Part shown: piece after piece, positions 60,401 through 64,000 of the stretch
Numbering within the stretch: the first letter of the stretch is position 1
Layout: each line of letters begins with the position of its first letter
Source: Jacaranda mimosifolia
Taxonomy: Eukaryota; Streptophyta; Magnoliopsida; Lamiales; Bignoniaceae
DNA length: 64,000 bases
Direction: 5' to 3'
Assembly (NCBI GenBank): GCA_018894105.1
Contig: CM032129.1
Span: forward strand, 29,157,468-29,221,467
Program-made: the position numbers and the translations under genes
Notes under the pieces: model-generated
Database searches by the model: none
Told to the model about the DNA's origin: nothing
Seen by the model: the letters and a program-made list of their open reading frames with translations, nothing else

Positions 60401-63345
60401 ATCATACTTCATTTTATACATCATTCTACCCAAACTTGTACTCTATTCATTAAAGTTCTACACTTCAAATGTATGAAGCTGTACTTCATTTTATCTGAAC
60501 TTATACGTCATGATATGAATCGATTATTTAATTTAGAAGTGACTACTAATTGATTATCCAATAACTATACTGCAATAGCTAAAGTCTTATATTTCAGGAG
60601 TTCGAAATTGTACTTCACATTATCAAAAGTTGTACTTCGAATTTCTGAACTTATATTTCAGTTCTTACATAATTTCACCTAAATCTGTATATTCTTTTCA
60701 TTGAAGTTCTATACTTCAGGTTATTCTGAAATTGTACTTCACTTTGTTAATATTGTACTTCTATTTTTTGAAATCATACTTTATTTTATACAACATTCTA
60801 CCTAAACTTGTACTCCATTCATTAAAGTTCTATACTTCAAATGTATGAAGTTGTACTTCATTTTATCTGAACTTGTACTTTAATTATATGAACCTATTAT
60901 TTAACTTTTAAGCGTGTACTAATGTATGATCCAAAAATAATACTGCAAGAGCTAAGGTTTTGTACTTCAGTTGTTCTGAAATTGTACTTTATATTATCAA
61001 AAGTTGTACTTCGAATTTCTAAATTTATATTTCAGTTCTTACATAATTTCACCTAAATCTGTATATTCTTTTCATTGAAGTTCTATACTTCAGGTATTCC
61101 GAAATTGTACTTTAATTCTTTTACTTCCGTTTCTTAAAATTATCCTCAAATTTATACATCATGTTATCTAGATCTGTACTCTTTCATTTGAAGTTCTGTA
61201 CTTCAGGTGTTCCAAATTGTACTTAGTTTTATTTTAACTCGTACTTCAATTTTCTGAATCTCTTATTTAATTTTCAAGTGTTCTACTAATAAATTATCCA
61301 AAAAATTGTACTGCAATTGCTGCGTTTTATACTTATATTGTTATGAAATTGTACTTCGTTTATTTGAAATTATACCACAATGATGAATTATTCTACCTAA
61401 AATTATACTTCATTTGTCAACCTCAAGGGATGCAGTCGAGGAGGAAATTGGTTCGACCAATGCATCGCACAATGAATTTGCTTTAATTAGCAGCTCAATT
61501 GATGCATGGAGGAATTGCATATATGGAGAGGGTCAAACATTCAAGGATGCTCAGGAGTTCAAAATTATGCTTAAGAATCATGCAGTGTCTACTTTACGGT
61601 CATTTAAATACAAGAAAAATGACAGCAAAAAAATCATAGCCGTTTGCAGTGACGAAAATTGCAAATGGAGAATCTATGCATCAAGGCATGAAGCTGATAA
61701 ATTATTTGGCATTCAAAAATGCAATCTAGAGCACACATGTGGTGAGGGTAATCTTCAGACAAGGGGACATCCTAAAGCCGATTCCGCTTGGGTTGCTAAC
61801 GTAGTGAAGGATAAATTGAGATCAGAGCCATGTTATCGGCCCTCTACCATATTGAAAGATATCCACAGAGAATATGGTGTGGAACTTAGGTACCATAAAG
61901 CATGGATGGGTAAGGAATTAGCTATGCATGACATCCATGGAGCTGAGAAGGGATCTAATGACAAGTTGAGGTGGTACTGTGATGCTGTGAAGAGGACAAA
62001 CCCTGGAAGTATTGCAGACTGTGAGATTGACCCAATCAGTCAAAAATTTCGTCAGCTATTTATATGTTTCAGTGCCTGCCTTCTTGGTTTTCTTAGGGGA
62101 TGCAGACCATTGATATTCTTGGACGGCACCCATATTAAAAATAAATACAAAGGAGTCTTACTCAGTGCTGTTAGTAAGGATGCTAATGATGACTTATTCA
62201 CGTTAGCATATGCAGTTGTTGACTCTGAAAATGATATTAATTGGGAATGGTTCTGCTTTAAGCTGAGAAGTGTCTTAGATTCTGAATATCTGCCTGGCTT
62301 ATCAAGGTTTACTTTCTTCTCCGATCGACATCCAGGTCTTCTCAAGGCCTTCCCCATGATATTTTCCGGTAGCCACCATGCATATTGCTTGAGACACTTA
62401 GTGGATAACTTTAAGAAATAGGTAAGTTTCCTCTATATTTGTTTATGAGACAATTATATGAAATAAACTCTACTTCATAACATTAAGCACATTACTATGC
62501 TATTATTTTAAATTCAGGTATTAAGGAAGTACCATCTACATAACAAGAAACATTGGTGTTCTGTTTTTATGAAAGCTGCATATGCGTCTACAAGGCAGGA
62601 GCATACCTGACATATAGACAACATCTTGGAGTCAATGCCGCTTGCCAGAGACTTTATTATGCAGTCTGAGCCATCATGTTGGGCAAATTCCTTATTCAGT
62701 GGAGATCGATGGGGGGTAATAAACAATAATCAAGCAGAAAGTTAGAATAACTGGGTTAAACCAGCCTGATTTATGCTAGTTGCAGCCATGGTTGATCACA
62801 TACGCATGCAAATAATGGTTATGATGCATGATAGACGAGAAGAATCTCATAAGATGGTTGGTCAATTATGTCCCAAGCAAGAGAAGAAGTTGGCAATCAA
62901 TCATATGCGTTCTCGTAACTTAAAAGTTGTCATGTCCAGCGGTTGGAGCTTTGAGGTGATTGAGCAAGATAAATCGTATGTTGTGGATTTACAGAGCAGA
63001 GTTTGTTCGTGCAGAGCATGGCAGATTGATAAAATACCATGCAGACATGCTTGTGCTTGTATCGAGCCAAAGTCAGTTTCACCGTATGACTTCACCGATC
63101 AATATTACCGAGTTGAGATGTATCAGCAAGCATACCAAGCAGTTATAAACCCTATTCCTACGTTTGATATGCATATGTTCCCTGTAGATGATGATGACAT
63201 CATTCATGCACCTGATTGTCGATCTCAGCCTAGGCGTAGAAGGACACGGAGGATTCCATCACAGATTGAGAAATGTGTAATTAAGTGTAAAAGGTGTGGT
63301 AGAACAGGGCATAATCGTCGCACTTGCAAAGAATCAGTAAACTAG
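57463..63345 (+). pseudogene. Mutator-like (MULE) transposase, three exons, seven in-frame stops
   Basis: Exons 57463-57794, 61428-62421 and 62518-63345 join in frame (718 codons with the stop) through GT-AG introns. An N-terminal PB1-like stretch (LTDADDFMNMVLLHL) is followed by a MuDR-type zinc-binding domain with C184, C189, H213 and C215. The MULE transposase core has LDGTH (D343), FFSDRHPGL (D410) and NNNQAES (E516), the expected D-D-E residues. A SWIM zinc finger (CSCRAWQIDKIPCRHACAC, 605-623) and a CCHC knuckle (CKRCGRTGHNRRTC) end the protein. Stops lie at 57526, 57595, 57745, 62419, 62608, 62743 and 62767 (first base). It cannot make full-length transposase. An open frame starting at TTG 61414 is part of exon 2 and not a separate gene. 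Confidence 0.85.
57795..61427 (+). repeat. Satellite-like TGTACTT repeat array filling transposase intron 1
   Basis: About 3.6 kb between donor GTAATA (57795) and acceptor CTCAAG (61427) consists mostly of variants of TTGTACTTCA, TATACTTCAAGTGTTC and TTTTATCTGAACTTGTAC. On the right half a higher-order unit is clear: the landmark TTCAGTTCTTACATAATTTC occurs at about 59172, 59545, 59917, 60290, 60657 and 61031, steps of 373, 372, 373, 367 and 374. The left half (57795-58860) has the same short words without a clean long period. Many frames stay open by chance but code only low-complexity peptide. Confidence 0.8.
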
Positions 63346-63705
63346 TTAACTTTTGTACCTCAATCAAGGCTAATTGTACTTGATTTGTTCCCATTTGCAC
63401 CTCAGTTGAGCAACTTTGTACTTAATATAGCGTGAAATTAGCATTCTTGCATGTTTTCGGCACACTAGTTAACTTTTATACCTTAATAAGGGCTAATTGT
63501 ACTTGATTTGTTCCCATTTGCACCTCAGTTGTGCAACTTTGTACTTAATATAGTGTGAAATTAGCATTCTTGCATGTTTTCGGTACACTAGTTAACTTTT
63601 GTACCTCAATCAGGGCTAATTGTACTTGATTTGTTCTCATTTGCATCTCAGTTGGGCAACTTTGTACTTAATATAGCGTGAAATTAACATTCTTACATGT
63701 TTTTA
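63341..63705 (+). repeat. 123-bp tandem repeat, about 3 copies, beginning at the transposase stop codon
   Basis: ACTAGTTAACTTTT occurs at 63341, 63464 and 63587, exactly 123 bp apart. The units are nearly identical, including TTCCCATTTGCACCTCAGTT and GTGAAATTAGCATTCTTGCA; the third copy is slightly worn. The first copy contains the transposase TAG stop (63343-63345). It also carries TGTAC(T/C)T words related to the intron array. Low divergence indicates recent amplification. Confidence 0.9.
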
Positions 63706-64000
63706 GTAATATTTTTGAATTGAAATTTGTTCAAAGATTTGCTTTTTAATTCTTGGTAATTATTAACCAAATTATTGAAGTATGTGTTCAATATTTATCA
63801 TATGAATAAAATAATATTAAAAATTTTAAGTTGTTAATCACTTGTGTTCAACGGATGAATGTTATCAATCGCAGTAATGAAAGAATACTTATGCTTTCAA
63901 AGATGTAAAGAAATGAAAATTTGCCGATGATGTCCACCCTATCATCCATACAAATTGGTACTTCACTATATCCGATAATATCAAATTATTGTACTTGCCC
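63706..64000. other. Downstream flank of the MULE transposase, cut by the window edge
   Basis: No coding feature. TACTTCACTATATCCG and TTGTACTTGCCC near the end show that the TGTACTT-type repeats resume. The element's right terminal inverted repeat is presumably beyond the window. Confidence 0.4.

Noticed and set aside
61414..61427. Start of the transposase at 61414
   Set aside because: The first codon there is TTG, not ATG, and a splice acceptor at 61427 that restores frame with the upstream exon explains the text better.
57795..61427. CRISPR-like array because of regularly spaced repeats
   Set aside because: Plant nuclear context, no unique spacers and no cas genes; units are degenerate satellite repeats.
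62773..63345. A separate 190-aa SWIM zinc-finger gene
   Set aside because: It is the C-terminal part of the MULE transposase, cut off only by the stops at 62743 and 62767.

Overview
The window is nuclear DNA from a flowering plant, most likely a eudicot. It is very A/T-rich, its genes are split by GT-AG introns, and its intergenic space is packed with plant transposon remnants. No RNA gene, CRISPR array, operon or bacterial signal was found. Species cannot be named from sequence alone. Exon models below were built by hand from splice signals, reading frame and family knowledge, with no alignment software.

There are four credible protein-coding genes. (1) A class I KNOX homeobox gene of the SHOOT MERISTEMLESS type lies on + at 22916-26701 (4 exons, 356 aa). 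(2) A BAH+PHD histone reader of the EBS (EARLY BOLTING IN SHORT DAYS) type lies on + at 30691-33769 (5 exons, 212 aa). (3) An intronless B3-domain (DUF313 type) protein with three internal 37-40 aa repeats lies on - at 35787-36947. (4) A STRUBBELIG-RECEPTOR FAMILY leucine-rich-repeat pseudokinase receptor of the SRF6/7/8 type lies on - at 39317-45329 (15 exons, 699 aa). Meristem identity, chromatin-based flowering control and receptor signalling genes therefore sit within about 23 kb; nothing shows that they act together.

Left part (1-22 kb): gene-free. It holds a probable 3.07-kb solo LTR with a 5-bp target duplication, several miniature inverted-repeat elements (MITEs) with TAA/TTA/CTA duplications (one nested inside another), two members and one decayed relative of a GTGACA-rich CACTA-like MITE family (a further intact copy lies at 49 kb), hAT-like elements, a 132-bp tandem array and an AT-rich degenerate array.

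Middle (22-46 kb): the gene-rich block. Transposon pieces lie between the genes and inside introns.

Right part (46-64 kb): two hAT-like elements with near-perfect 8-bp duplications and a CACTA MITE with a perfect 3-bp duplication. There is a Helitron 3' terminus on the - strand (CTAG end plus GC-rich hairpin at 52871-52902). Upstream of that terminus in the Helitron's own orientation lie broken fragments of a kinase gene and a pentatricopeptide-repeat gene, a likely gene-capture cargo. The last 6.5 kb is an old Mutator-like (MULE) transposase gene that can be rebuilt across three exons. It has seven in-frame stops and a 3.6-kb first intron made almost wholly of TGTACTT-rich repeats with a ~372-bp higher-order period. 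A 123-bp tandem array starts at its stop codon. This satellite-filled transposase intron is the most unusual structure in the window.
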